This document shows positions 27,939-36,223 of a DNA stretch of 64,000 nucleotides, one piece after another. The position numbers and the translations under genes are program-made. Each line of letters opens with the position of its first letter. Positions within the stretch are counted from its first letter, which is position 1. Below the pieces are notes generated by a model. It had not been told where the DNA came from. It saw nothing but the letters and a program-made list of their open reading frames with translations, and did not search any database. The DNA is from Rhodospirillaceae bacterium. GTDB lineage: Bacteria; Pseudomonadota; Alphaproteobacteria; Rhodospirillales; Rhodospirillaceae. The stretch spans positions 124,001-188,000 of the forward strand of contig JAQWRV010000006.1 of assembly GCA_029243545.1 (NCBI GenBank), read 5' to 3'.

Positions 27939-29288
27939 GTGAAGCCTTACCTTTATTGCTTAATGGAGGTTGGCACACGTGAGTTCTTGGCACGCTGCCT
28001 AACGTCGTGTGTTGCAGCTGAGCGCGGATTCACAGTTCTGCTTGGCCACCAATATACGTTGCTTGAGCATGCGACCGTCTTTCCTCCTGGTATTTACCTG
28101 TCAAAGGGTACAAATGCGATTTCAACGACTAACATGAAGCTGGCCAAGGAATACGGCCATGTGAATGCCGCCTGTGAAGAGGAAAACTTCTTCAGAGTTC
28201 TTCAAGGAAACCCAATTTTCTGCAGCGACAGGCATTTACCAGAAGTTTGTGATGCTTTTCTCACGATGGGCCAAGAAGAAACAGATTTCATGCACGAACG
28301 ATTCGGAGAGGCGCTAAAAGTTTTCCAATGCGGCAACGCACGAGCAGACATATTGAGACCTGAATTTCGTTCTTTCTTTGATGATGACGTGAGAGAAATT
28401 AAAGGGCGGTTTGGACGTTATATTCTCGTCAACTCCAATCTTGGTATTACGAATTCATCTTCAGTAGATAGCTCGCCAGACGATATTTTTGCGTCTTGGA
28501 TTGGTTCTGAAATATTTGATCCAGCGTTAAGTGTTAGCCAATGCAAAAATATCTTTGAAGATTTTGTAAGTTTCGAAAAAGGCAACGCACAGACGTTGCG
28601 TAACCTTCTGTCTGAGTTAGCCCAAAGAGAGTTTAGCGTGATTCTCCGTCCCCACCCTGGCGAAAACAAGGTCACGTGGGAGAAATTTGTAAGCGATCTC
28701 AACACTCAAAACATCGAGTGCGTTTCTGCGGGAAGTCACATTCCGGCTATACTTGGAGCTGACTTGGTAGTGCATACGGCATGTACCACGGGCGTCGAAT
28801 CTCTGCTTCTGGATGTTCCTGCTCTTAGTGCGTGTACCACTGGTTCGCATATTAACAACTACTACCTTTCAAACCGTTTTAACGTAACCGCCGATAGCGT
28901 TGCCGGTGCGACTGAACAAATAAATCGTTTTATGGCCGGTGACACTGCAATTTCTGATGCTAGACCAGAACTAATGAAAGGTATGTCTCACTACCTTGAT
29001 GCTCTGGAGTCTGGGCCATTGGCTGCCGATCAAATTGTAGACGTGTTGGAAGACCTCTCTATGAAAACCGGCGATTCTAAATATCAGGGAAGGACTTCGC
29101 GACAGGAAGAGCCCAGCATAATTTCAGAAAGCAAACATTTTTCTAACGGCCAGTTTTTTCGGCAGAAGTATGGAGTGACTCCTGAACTAATGGAAAACAC
29201 AGTTGGCCGTTTTAAGGAAATTCTTGGAAGATTCCAGGGCGTCCATGCTGAGCAGTTGTCTGAGTCAGCCTGGAAGATATCGCGTTAA
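27939..29288 (+). CDS. Surface-carbohydrate biosynthesis-type protein (glycerophosphotransferase/glycosyltransferase-like)
   Basis: A 449-residue cytoplasmic protein. The GTG at 27939 starts two bases after the preceding stop; an ATG at 27963 is an alternative. The C-terminal half carries VILRPHPGENKVTW and, 50 residues on, VVHTACTTGVESLLLDVPAL. This pair of motifs is characteristic of the 'surface carbohydrate biosynthesis' group and of CDP-glycerol glycerophosphotransferase-like folds, where the His-Pro and Ser/Thr-Gly segments form the donor site. The N-terminal domain (VGTREFLARCLTSCVAAERGF) also fits that group. A role in envelope or capsule polysaccharide is likely. No other polysaccharide genes adjoin it. 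Confidence 0.72.
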   Translation: MKPYLYCLMEVGTREFLARCLTSCVAAERGFTVLLGHQYTLLEHATVFPPGIYLSKGTNAISTTNMKLAKEYGHVNAACEEENFFRVLQGNPIFCSDRHLPEVCDAFLTMGQEETDFMHERFGEALKVFQCGNARADILRPEFRSFFDDDVREIKGRFGRYILVNSNLGITNSSSVDSSPDDIFASWIGSEIFDPALSVSQCKNIFEDFVSFEKGNAQTLRNLLSELAQREFSVILRPHPGENKVTWEKFVSDLNTQNIECVSAGSHIPAILGADLVVHTACTTGVESLLLDVPALSACTTGSHINNYYLSNRFNVTADSVAGATEQINRFMAGDTAISDARPELMKGMSHYLDALESGPLAADQIVDVLEDLSMKTGDSKYQGRTSRQEEPSIISESKHFSNGQFFRQKYGVTPELMENTVGRFKEILGRFQGVHAEQLSESAWKISR

Positions 29289-29316
29289 TCTCATTAGAAA
29301 GACTCAAGGTTCTTTG

Positions 29317-32070
29317 TTACTCAACGTTACCATTCCCAATGAACTTACGAGTTTTCGCTACCACCTCCGATAGCTCAATGCGCTCAATCGGTGCGCCTTC
29401 CGGAAACGCGCCAAGCAGGCGTGAAGGCATCATGGAATCAAGTAGAACAAAGACGCCGCGGTCGGTATCACGCCGAATGAGGCGGCCAAAAGCCTGTTTT
29501 AAGCGCATTCGAGTGATGCGGTCGTCATAGGTCCGTGTACCGAATGCTTTACGCCGTGCCCGGTGCAGGATATCCGGCCGGGGCCAGGGAACCCGATCAA
29601 AAACCATAAGGCGCAAAGATCGTCCAGGCACGTCAACGCCATCCCGTACAGCATCTGTCCCAAGAAGACAGGCGTTCTCCTCAGCCCGGAAAATATCGAC
29701 GAGGGTTGCCGTGGGCAGGGGGTCCATGTGTTGCGCGTAGAGCGGAATACCTGCGTCTGACAATAAGGGTGCTATCTGGTCATGGGTTGCCTTTAAGCGG
29801 GAGATAGCAGTGAACAGTCCCAAGGCTCCGCCATCAGAAGCAAGGAAAAGGTCTCTATAGGCACTTGCAACTTGGACAAGGGAATCCTTCCGAACGTCAG
29901 TAACAATGAAAACCTTAGTTGCCTGCGCGTAATCAAACGGCGAAGAGATCGCTGAATGAACTGGAGCGCTTGCAATGTGAAAGGCCCCAACCTGTTGATC
30001 AGCACTTTCCCAATCTGCGGCATCGTCTCCCGTCGCGTCACGTAGAGTTGCGGATGTTATGGCGACTCCCTGCGCAGGGTCGAGTACAGCGCGTGCAAAT
30101 GGTAACGTTGGATCAACCCAATGACGATGGACTCCCACATCAATATCGCGGCCCTCAACACGGTCGACACCGAGCCAGTCTACAAATTCCTCCGGGGTTT
30201 CCTTTGATAATGATTTCAGCATGTCTCTCCAAGCCGTCAGCGGTGCAACCGCTCTTCGTTCTAGGCTGCGGCACAGGCCATCAATGCGGGCTCGCGTGTT
30301 TGAATCCAGCTCTTCAGCGGGGCGGTCAAGGTGTGCCAGCAACGCCTGGATTAGCCGTTTTACAGGCTCAGAGAGCTTGTGAAGCGCTGCGTCAAGTTGA
30401 CTTGCCGCCTGCAGCAGTCCGTCAACGGGTTCAATAGCATCCGTTTGAAGACTGTAAGGGGAGGCTGGGTCATCCCGCGTGTACACCTGCTGACGGACGA
30501 GTCGTAGAAACGACTCGGTAGGGCCCCTTGGCTCACTTTCTCCTAGACGCGCGTGCCAGCCAGGTGCTGGCAAAGACCGGGCGCCGTTGAGTATGGCATC
30601 CAAAGCCGTTGCCATAACGTCGCCGTCTGCATCTAAATCGCTTAATAGATCATCTAGCCGGCGTTTTAGTCCACGCGATCTTGTGGGGCGTCCACCTGCC
30701 TCAGCGCCGACCAGCCAGCGCCGTAGTTCAGCTGTTTCCGCTGCGCTCAAATGGGCTGAAAAGGCACTGTCCGCTGCGTCAAAAAGATGATGTCCCTCAT
30801 CAAAGACGTATCGTGTTGGTAGCGTTCCATCATCCAGACCTCCGAGTGCTGCCTGAACCATGACGAGGGCATGGTTGGCGACTACGATGTCGGCGGTTCG
30901 AGCGTTACGGACCGTCTTCTCCACAAAGCAAATGCGGTAATGCGGGCATGAGGAAAAAATACACTCACCGCGCCGGTCAGCGAGTGACAAGACTCTCCCG
31001 ACGCCGAACAAGTCGGCAAGCCAGGATGGAAAATCACCGCCAACCATATCGCCCGACTGGGTGGCGGTAATCCAGCGCGCGATTAAGGCTAGCGGAATGG
31101 CGGAACTTGGATCCGTGCCCGATCGGTTTAGCGCTTCCTCGTAATTGAGTAGGCAGAAATAGTTCTCTCTACCTTTCCTAACTGTCACCCTGGCCGACTT
31201 GATATCTGGATCTGGGTATAGGTGGTCCAATTCTTGTTCTAGCTGTCGTTGAAGGTTGCGGGTAAAGGTTGAAATCCAGACTGGACCGTCATTTTTTTCA
31301 GCCCAAACGCTTGCCGGCGCGAGATACCCCAAGGTTTTGCCGATGCCTGTGCCGGCTTCAGCCATGACAAGGTTTGGTTCGTCCGGTGCGGGTTTGGCTT
31401 TAAACGCATGGGTCAGAATTCCGGCGTAGTCTTGTTGGGCTTCACGGAGCTCAGAGTTCTGGTCGAGGAGTTGCTTAAGACGAGACTGGCTTTCTTCAGG
31501 CAGGACCGGCTGATTTCCTGGCGGCGGCGGCGGTGCTTGATCTTCGAAAGGCTTTAATCGGGTCCATACCCGTAGCGATGACAAACCCACACCGTCGCTG
31601 GTTTCATCAGAGTTAAGCGCCGATAGAACTGTCGTACCCCAGGCCCAACCCGCTCGGGTGAGGGCTTGGGCGATACCTCGGGCCTTTTTCTGTTCGCCGT
31701 CACTCCAACTCGCGACGTCACTTAAGAGAGTTCGGACAATGTTGATTAAGGTGGTCGCTTCGTCATGAAGAGATTGGGGATTCGGTAGTCCGGCAGCTGT
31801 CGCCAGCCCCCCAACGGTTGGCAGACAAAATGTAGCGGGATGGACGAACGCAAAGAGCTCTAGAACGTCCATACACGGAAAGCGCTTGAGGCTCAGGCGA
31901 TCAGCAGTCGCCTTTGCATGGCAAAGAATGACCGGGTCTTTGATAGCGTCCTTAGCAGTAGCGGCCGAGAACTCTTCGAATTCTCCGTCAGGATGAACCA
32001 CGACGGCTAAGCGCGCCCGAGAAGCAAGCACTGGTAAGTCGGGAAGTGAAATGTCCCTCTTTTCTGTCAC
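29317..32070 (-). CDS. DinG/XPD-family ATP-dependent helicase
   Basis: A 917-residue superfamily 2 helicase. Walker A is AEAGTGIGKT (about residues 234-243) and Walker B is the DEGH box (about 424-427). Four cysteines between them (YFCLLNY, then RGECIFSSCPHYRICF) match the 4Fe-4S cluster of DinG/XPD enzymes. The last motif, AFGRLIRRDTDRG, is motif VI. The N-terminal ~200 residues form an extra domain present in many alphaproteobacterial DinG homologues, where it is often a degenerate nuclease-like region. It unwinds 5'-3' DNA or R-loops in repair. It is divergent from lysS. Confidence 0.9.
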   Translation of the reverse strand: MTEKRDISLPDLPVLASRARLAVVVHPDGEFEEFSAATAKDAIKDPVILCHAKATADRLSLKRFPCMDVLELFAFVHPATFCLPTVGGLATAAGLPNPQSLHDEATTLINIVRTLLSDVASWSDGEQKKARGIAQALTRAGWAWGTTVLSALNSDETSDGVGLSSLRVWTRLKPFEDQAPPPPPGNQPVLPEESQSRLKQLLDQNSELREAQQDYAGILTHAFKAKPAPDEPNLVMAEAGTGIGKTLGYLAPASVWAEKNDGPVWISTFTRNLQRQLEQELDHLYPDPDIKSARVTVRKGRENYFCLLNYEEALNRSGTDPSSAIPLALIARWITATQSGDMVGGDFPSWLADLFGVGRVLSLADRRGECIFSSCPHYRICFVEKTVRNARTADIVVANHALVMVQAALGGLDDGTLPTRYVFDEGHHLFDAADSAFSAHLSAAETAELRRWLVGAEAGGRPTRSRGLKRRLDDLLSDLDADGDVMATALDAILNGARSLPAPGWHARLGESEPRGPTESFLRLVRQQVYTRDDPASPYSLQTDAIEPVDGLLQAASQLDAALHKLSEPVKRLIQALLAHLDRPAEELDSNTRARIDGLCRSLERRAVAPLTAWRDMLKSLSKETPEEFVDWLGVDRVEGRDIDVGVHRHWVDPTLPFARAVLDPAQGVAITSATLRDATGDDAADWESADQQVGAFHIASAPVHSAISSPFDYAQATKVFIVTDVRKDSLVQVASAYRDLFLASDGGALGLFTAISRLKATHDQIAPLLSDAGIPLYAQHMDPLPTATLVDIFRAEENACLLGTDAVRDGVDVPGRSLRLMVFDRVPWPRPDILHRARRKAFGTRTYDDRITRMRLKQAFGRLIRRDTDRGVFVLLDSMMPSRLLGAFPEGAPIERIELSEVVAKTRKFIGNGNVE

Positions 32071-32180
32071 AGAGGGCTCTTATTCTGTTTCAAAGGTAAA
32101 TTTCCAAAGTGATGTTAATCGCCCATGGGGAGATCGTTGGTATATAACGTGGGGCGCGTCAAAGCCAATCCGTCTGGGGC

Positions 32181-32209
32181 TTGACCCTGTATCTTCTCAG
32201 ACATAGGGT
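32181..32209 (+). promoter_or_regulatory. Candidate promoter of lysS
   Basis: TTGACC at 32181-32186 and TAGGGT at 32204-32209 are separated by 17 bases, a plausible sigma-70 pair with a weak -10, about 30 bases before the lysS ATG. It is the only good candidate I could see in the 168-base divergent interval to the helicase gene. Confidence 0.4.
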
Positions 32210-32238
32210 GCGCCGCTTTTGCAAACCGGAAGAATTCA

Positions 32239-33837
32239 ATGAGTACTATTCTAACTGCCGCTCAAGAGAGCAAAGCGTGGCCCGTGCTCGAGGCGCGGAC
32301 CCTGCTTGAAGGTCGCATCAAGAAGGGCCTGGGAGACAAGGGCTATGTCCTGTTTGAGACCGGTTACGGTCCCTCTGGCTTGCCCCATATCGGTACATTT
32401 GCAGAAGTCGTTCGCACCTCAATGGTCCGTCATGCGTTTCAGATGCTCGCGCCAGATGTTCCAACACGGCTGTTTGCATTTTCTGATGACATGGACGGCT
32501 TACGGAAGGTCCCCGACAACATCCCCAACAAAGGAATGGTTAAGGCGCATCTCGGCAAACCGCTGACCCGCATCCCGGATCCTTTTGGAACGCACGAGAG
32601 CTTTGGCCATCACAATAATGACCGACTAAAGGGTTTTCTTGATTCTTTTGGCTTTGACTATGAGTTCAAAAGTTCGACGGAGTGTTATACGTCTGGTGAA
32701 TTTGATTCTGCGCTCTTACGTGTGCTGCAAGAGTACGACAAAGTCATTAATGTAATTTTACCGACCTTGGGCCCCGAGCGCCGGGAAACGTATTCGCCGT
32801 TTTTGCCTGTGTGTCCAAAAACTGGTCGCGTGCTGCAGGTGTCGGTTATTCAACGTAATGTCGATGCAGGCACGATCGTTTACGAAGATGAAGACGGTCA
32901 AAAAGTCGAAACGCCGGTTACGGGCGGCCACTGTAAGCTTCAATGGAAGTGTGATTGGGCCATGCGTTGGTACGCGCTCGACGTAGACTATGAAATGTCG
33001 GGAAAAGACCTGATCGATTCCGTCAAGTTGTCCAGCAAGATTTGCCGCATACTCGGTGGTTCGCCGCCGAACAATCTCACATACGAACTATTTCTTGATG
33101 ACCAAGGGCAAAAGATTTCGAAGTCAAAAGGAAATGGGTTATCGGTTGAAGAATGGCTGACCTATGCTCCTGTCGAGAGCCTGGTGCACTTCATGTATCA
33201 AAAGCCGGCGGCTGCTAAGCGTCTCTATTTTGATGCCATTCCGAAGTCTGTTGACGACTATCTAGCGCATCTCAAAGCATTTCCTACACAAGACTCTAAA
33301 GATCAACTCGCTAATCCCACGTGGCATATCCACGATGGCAACCCGCCGGAAGAGAAAAACCATATCAGCTTTAGTATCTTATTGAATCTTGCGAGCGTCT
33401 GTCATTCTGACGATCCTGCAGTGCTATGGCACTACATTACGCGCTACGCACCGGCAGCAAGCCCAGACTCTGATCCCTTACTCAACAAGCTTGTGTCTTA
33501 TGCGATTGCTTATTACCGCGACTTTGTCTTACCCAGTAAAACATTCCGAGCGCCGTCTGGTGCCGAGAGCGAAGCCCTAGTGGAACTTAAGGGGGGTCTT
33601 GAGAAATTGGACCAGGGCGCGGCAGCGGAAGACGTGCAATCTGTGGTGTATGACGTTGGTAAAGCCCATCCGGATACCTTTCCTGGGCTTCGAGATTGGT
33701 TCAGAGCGCTTTACCAAATTCTATTGGGTCAGGATCAGGGCCCGCGTATGGGGTCTTTTATTGCTCTTTACGGAGTTGAAGAGAGCGTGGCTCTTATCAA
33801 TCGTGTTCTCGCCAGAGAAGATTTGTCACAAGACTAG
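32239..33837 (+). CDS. lysS: Lysyl-tRNA synthetase, class I
   Basis: A 532-residue class I LysRS, the archaeal type also found in many Alphaproteobacteria in place of the class II enzyme. The signature HIGH-like motif is [10 protein letters not shown] (about residues 45-55) and the KMSKS loop is KISKSKGNG (about 291-299). It charges tRNA-Lys in the cytoplasm. The C-terminal helical domain (residues 370-532) is of normal length. AACCGGAAGAATTCA precedes the ATG. The stop overlaps the convergent thioesterase remnant by three to four bases. Some genomes carry both classes; only this one is visible here. Confidence 0.95.
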   Translation: MSTILTAAQESKAWPVLEARTLLEGRIKKGLGDKGYVLFETGYGPSGLPHIGTFAEVVRTSMVRHAFQMLAPDVPTRLFAFSDDMDGLRKVPDNIPNKGMVKAHLGKPLTRIPDPFGTHESFGHHNNDRLKGFLDSFGFDYEFKSSTECYTSGEFDSALLRVLQEYDKVINVILPTLGPERRETYSPFLPVCPKTGRVLQVSVIQRNVDAGTIVYEDEDGQKVETPVTGGHCKLQWKCDWAMRWYALDVDYEMSGKDLIDSVKLSSKICRILGGSPPNNLTYELFLDDQGQKISKSKGNGLSVEEWLTYAPVESLVHFMYQKPAAAKRLYFDAIPKSVDDYLAHLKAFPTQDSKDQLANPTWHIHDGNPPEEKNHISFSILLNLASVCHSDDPAVLWHYITRYAPAASPDSDPLLNKLVSYAIAYYRDFVLPSKTFRAPSGAESEALVELKGGLEKLDQGAAAEDVQSVVYDVGKAHPDTFPGLRDWFRALYQILLGQDQGPRMGSFIALYGVEESVALINRVLAREDLSQD

Positions 33838-34385
33838 GCCGATGCTGGACGGGTGCTTGTTTCTGCAATTTCGGGAAGCGCTTCATCTGCATCACGAATG
33901 AGTTCGAGTGCTTCCGTCATCGGCGGAATTGCCCCGGAATAAGCGATTTCCTTGAGGAACCTGGTCGTTGGGATGCGGCCCGATGCATCCAAAAATGCAG
34001 CCTTCAGGACATCGAGAGAATAGGTGATGTTGCCATCCATTAGTTTATGCTCGAGATAAACCCATCGTTCATCGCAGCCCACAATACGCGTTGTCACGTC
34101 AATGCGTTTAAAAGGCGGGACCGGGCGGCAAAACCTGATTGATCCCGACCCGAGTACGGGTATGAATTTCTTAGCCCTGATATTTTCTCAGGCGCCAGTG
34201 CGGATCAGGTGATCCACACGGCTTAAGTCCATAAAGCTAAAATAGCGCGCATTGGTAAGATGAAAATTAACATCGAGGTCAGTGGGCAACACGCGAAACG
34301 ACACGCACGACACATCCAAGACGTTACAACGGCTCCGCCGCCCAACAGTTAGAAACATCCACACGAGGCGAAAGAGTATGTTCAT
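33834..34385 (-). pseudogene. Acyl-CoA thioesterase (4HBT/THEM6-like), interrupted by an in-frame TGA
   Basis: From the ATG at 34385 the frame gives a hotdog-fold thioesterase start with the active-site region LPTDLDVNFHLTNARYFSF and LSRVDHLIRTGA, then TGA at 34188-34190. Translation continues in the same frame without a shift: KKFIPVLGSGSIRFCRP, then RIVGCDERWVYLEHKLM and a normal C-terminus ending at 33834. Together this is a complete ~183-codon gene broken by a single stop. The first half would lack most of the hotdog sheet, so it is probably inactive unless the stop is a sequencing error or is read through. It lies 13 nt after the acyl-CoA dehydrogenase gene, as last member of the fad operon. 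Confidence 0.82.
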
Positions 34386-34398
34386 GTCTTATACGCGG

Positions 34399-36201
34399 TC
34401 AGGAGGCGACCGAAGCTCCGAATAGATCGTCATCCATATCCATAATGGAGTCTCCTCCAGCCATAATCATGGAAAACAGACCGCTTGTTTCTGGCAAAAT
34501 ACGTTCAAAAAAGAACCGTGCTGTTTTGAGTTTCCCAACATAGAAACCGCTCGAATCATCATCCTTCTTTTCCAACGCAAGCTTAGCCATTTTTGCCCAC
34601 ATGAAGGCCATTGCCACATGGCCGAACAGTGTGAGGTAATCGCTGGCGGCGGCTCCGGCTTCGTTTGGGTCGCGCAGGCCCTTATGCGCAATGATGCCCG
34701 TCGCCTGCTGCAATCGCCCGAACGATTTTGCCAGACCGAGAATGAACGGTTGCAAGGTTTCATCGTCAGCGTTCTCTTCGATAAACTCTTGGACCGGATG
34801 AAAAAAGGAGCGGAGGTAGCGGCCGTAGTGAGTTCCCATCTTTCGCCCAACTAAGTCCATGGCTTGAATACCGTTGGTGCCTTCATAGAGTTGGGTGATG
34901 CGGGCATCGCGGACAAACTGTTCCATGCCGTGTTCATGAATGTAGCCGTGCCCACCGTAGATTTGCACGCCCAGATTGGCCGTTTGGAAGCCTTTGTCTG
35001 TTCCATAGGACTTAACGATGGGGGTGAGAAGTTGCACCAAATCATCGGCCGCTTGACGAGCCGCTTCATCCTCACTTTTCTCAGCTTTATCTAAGTTGAT
35101 CGCTGTCCACATGCACAGCGCCCTGATACCTTCCGTCAGCGCTTTCATGGCCAGTAGATTCTTGCGAACATCGGGATGCACCAGAATTGAATCGGCGGGT
35201 TTATCGGGTGTTTCTGCGCCCTTGAGGGCGCGTCCTTGCAATCGTTCCTGAGCGTAAGCTAGTCCACCTTGATAGGCCGCTTCGCCCACACCGAGTCCCT
35301 GAATGCCGACGCCTAGCCGTGCCGCGTTCATCATTGTGAACATGGCGCGCATGCCTTTGTGCGGTTGCCCGATAAGCCAACCGGTCGCGTCATCGAAATT
35401 CATCACACAAGTCGCAGAGCCTTTAATGCCCATCTTGTGTTCAATTGAGCCGCAGGTGACCCCATTGCGGGGGCCAACGCTGGTGTCTTCTTTCGGTAAG
35501 AACTTCGGCACGATAAAAAGGCTAATCCCCTTGGTGCCTTCCGGCGCGCCGGGCAAGCGGGCTAGAACCAGGTGAACGATGTTTTCCGTCAAGTCATGGT
35601 CGCCGGCTGAGATGAAAATCTTCGTACCGGTAATTTTGTAACTGTCATCGTCTTGAGGGTCCGCTTTGGTGCGGATTAATCCAAGATCAGTGCCGCATTG
35701 CGGTTCCGTCAAACACATCGTGCCCGACCATGTGCCTTCAGAGAACTTGGGCAAATATAATGATTTCTGCTCGTCCGACCCATGCAGGTTGATGGCGTTA
35801 TAAGCGCCCTCGGTTAAGCCGGGGTACATACCGAATGACATATTGGTGGAACAGATCATTTCCTGAATAAGAAAATGCAGCGCAGCCGGTGCGCCTTGCC
35901 CGCCATAAGCAGGGGCAGCGGCGATACCCGTCCAGCCACCTTGGGCGAATTGGTCATAGGCTTCTTTGAATCCTTTTGGCGTCCGCACGACGCCGTTTTC
36001 TAACCTGCACCCTTCAGAGTCGCCGCTCAGGTTTAAGGGAAATAAAACCTCAGAGGTGAATTTCCCGGCTTCTTCAAGAACCGCATCGACAACATCAGCA
36101 GTAAAATCTCCGTAAGCTGGTAGGTCGACAAGCGAATCTCCACCGAGAAGCTCGTGATAGACGAAGCGCATGTCGCGCAGCGGAGCTTTGTATACGGCCA
36201 T
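34399..36201 (-). CDS. Acyl-CoA dehydrogenase (long form with C-terminal extension)
   Basis: A 600-residue FAD enzyme catalysing the first oxidation of acyl-CoA. It has the N-terminal dehydrogenase domain, the FAD/substrate motif MCLTEPQCGTDLGLIRTKA (about residues 157-175), the catalytic glutamate in QLYEGTNGIQAMDL (about residue 430) and a further ~130-residue C-terminal domain found in the ~590-residue subfamily of Proteobacteria. That subfamily includes general FadE-like and 3-methylmercaptopropionyl-CoA (DmdC) enzymes, which sequence alone does not separate; the setting favours fatty-acid oxidation. It lies 22 nt after the bifunctional enzyme. Confidence 0.93.
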   Translation of the reverse strand: MAVYKAPLRDMRFVYHELLGGDSLVDLPAYGDFTADVVDAVLEEAGKFTSEVLFPLNLSGDSEGCRLENGVVRTPKGFKEAYDQFAQGGWTGIAAAPAYGGQGAPAALHFLIQEMICSTNMSFGMYPGLTEGAYNAINLHGSDEQKSLYLPKFSEGTWSGTMCLTEPQCGTDLGLIRTKADPQDDDSYKITGTKIFISAGDHDLTENIVHLVLARLPGAPEGTKGISLFIVPKFLPKEDTSVGPRNGVTCGSIEHKMGIKGSATCVMNFDDATGWLIGQPHKGMRAMFTMMNAARLGVGIQGLGVGEAAYQGGLAYAQERLQGRALKGAETPDKPADSILVHPDVRKNLLAMKALTEGIRALCMWTAINLDKAEKSEDEAARQAADDLVQLLTPIVKSYGTDKGFQTANLGVQIYGGHGYIHEHGMEQFVRDARITQLYEGTNGIQAMDLVGRKMGTHYGRYLRSFFHPVQEFIEENADDETLQPFILGLAKSFGRLQQATGIIAHKGLRDPNEAGAAASDYLTLFGHVAMAFMWAKMAKLALEKKDDDSSGFYVGKLKTARFFFERILPETSGLFSMIMAGGDSIMDMDDDLFGASVAS

Positions 36202-36223
36202 CGTAAGATCTCCTGATCCTATT

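Noticed and set aside
34188-34190. TGA recoding (TGA as a sense codon in this organism)
   Set aside because: Many intact genes in the window, such as the hydrolase at 7968 and the DUF427-cupin region, end with TGA at their normal length, so TGA is a stop here.
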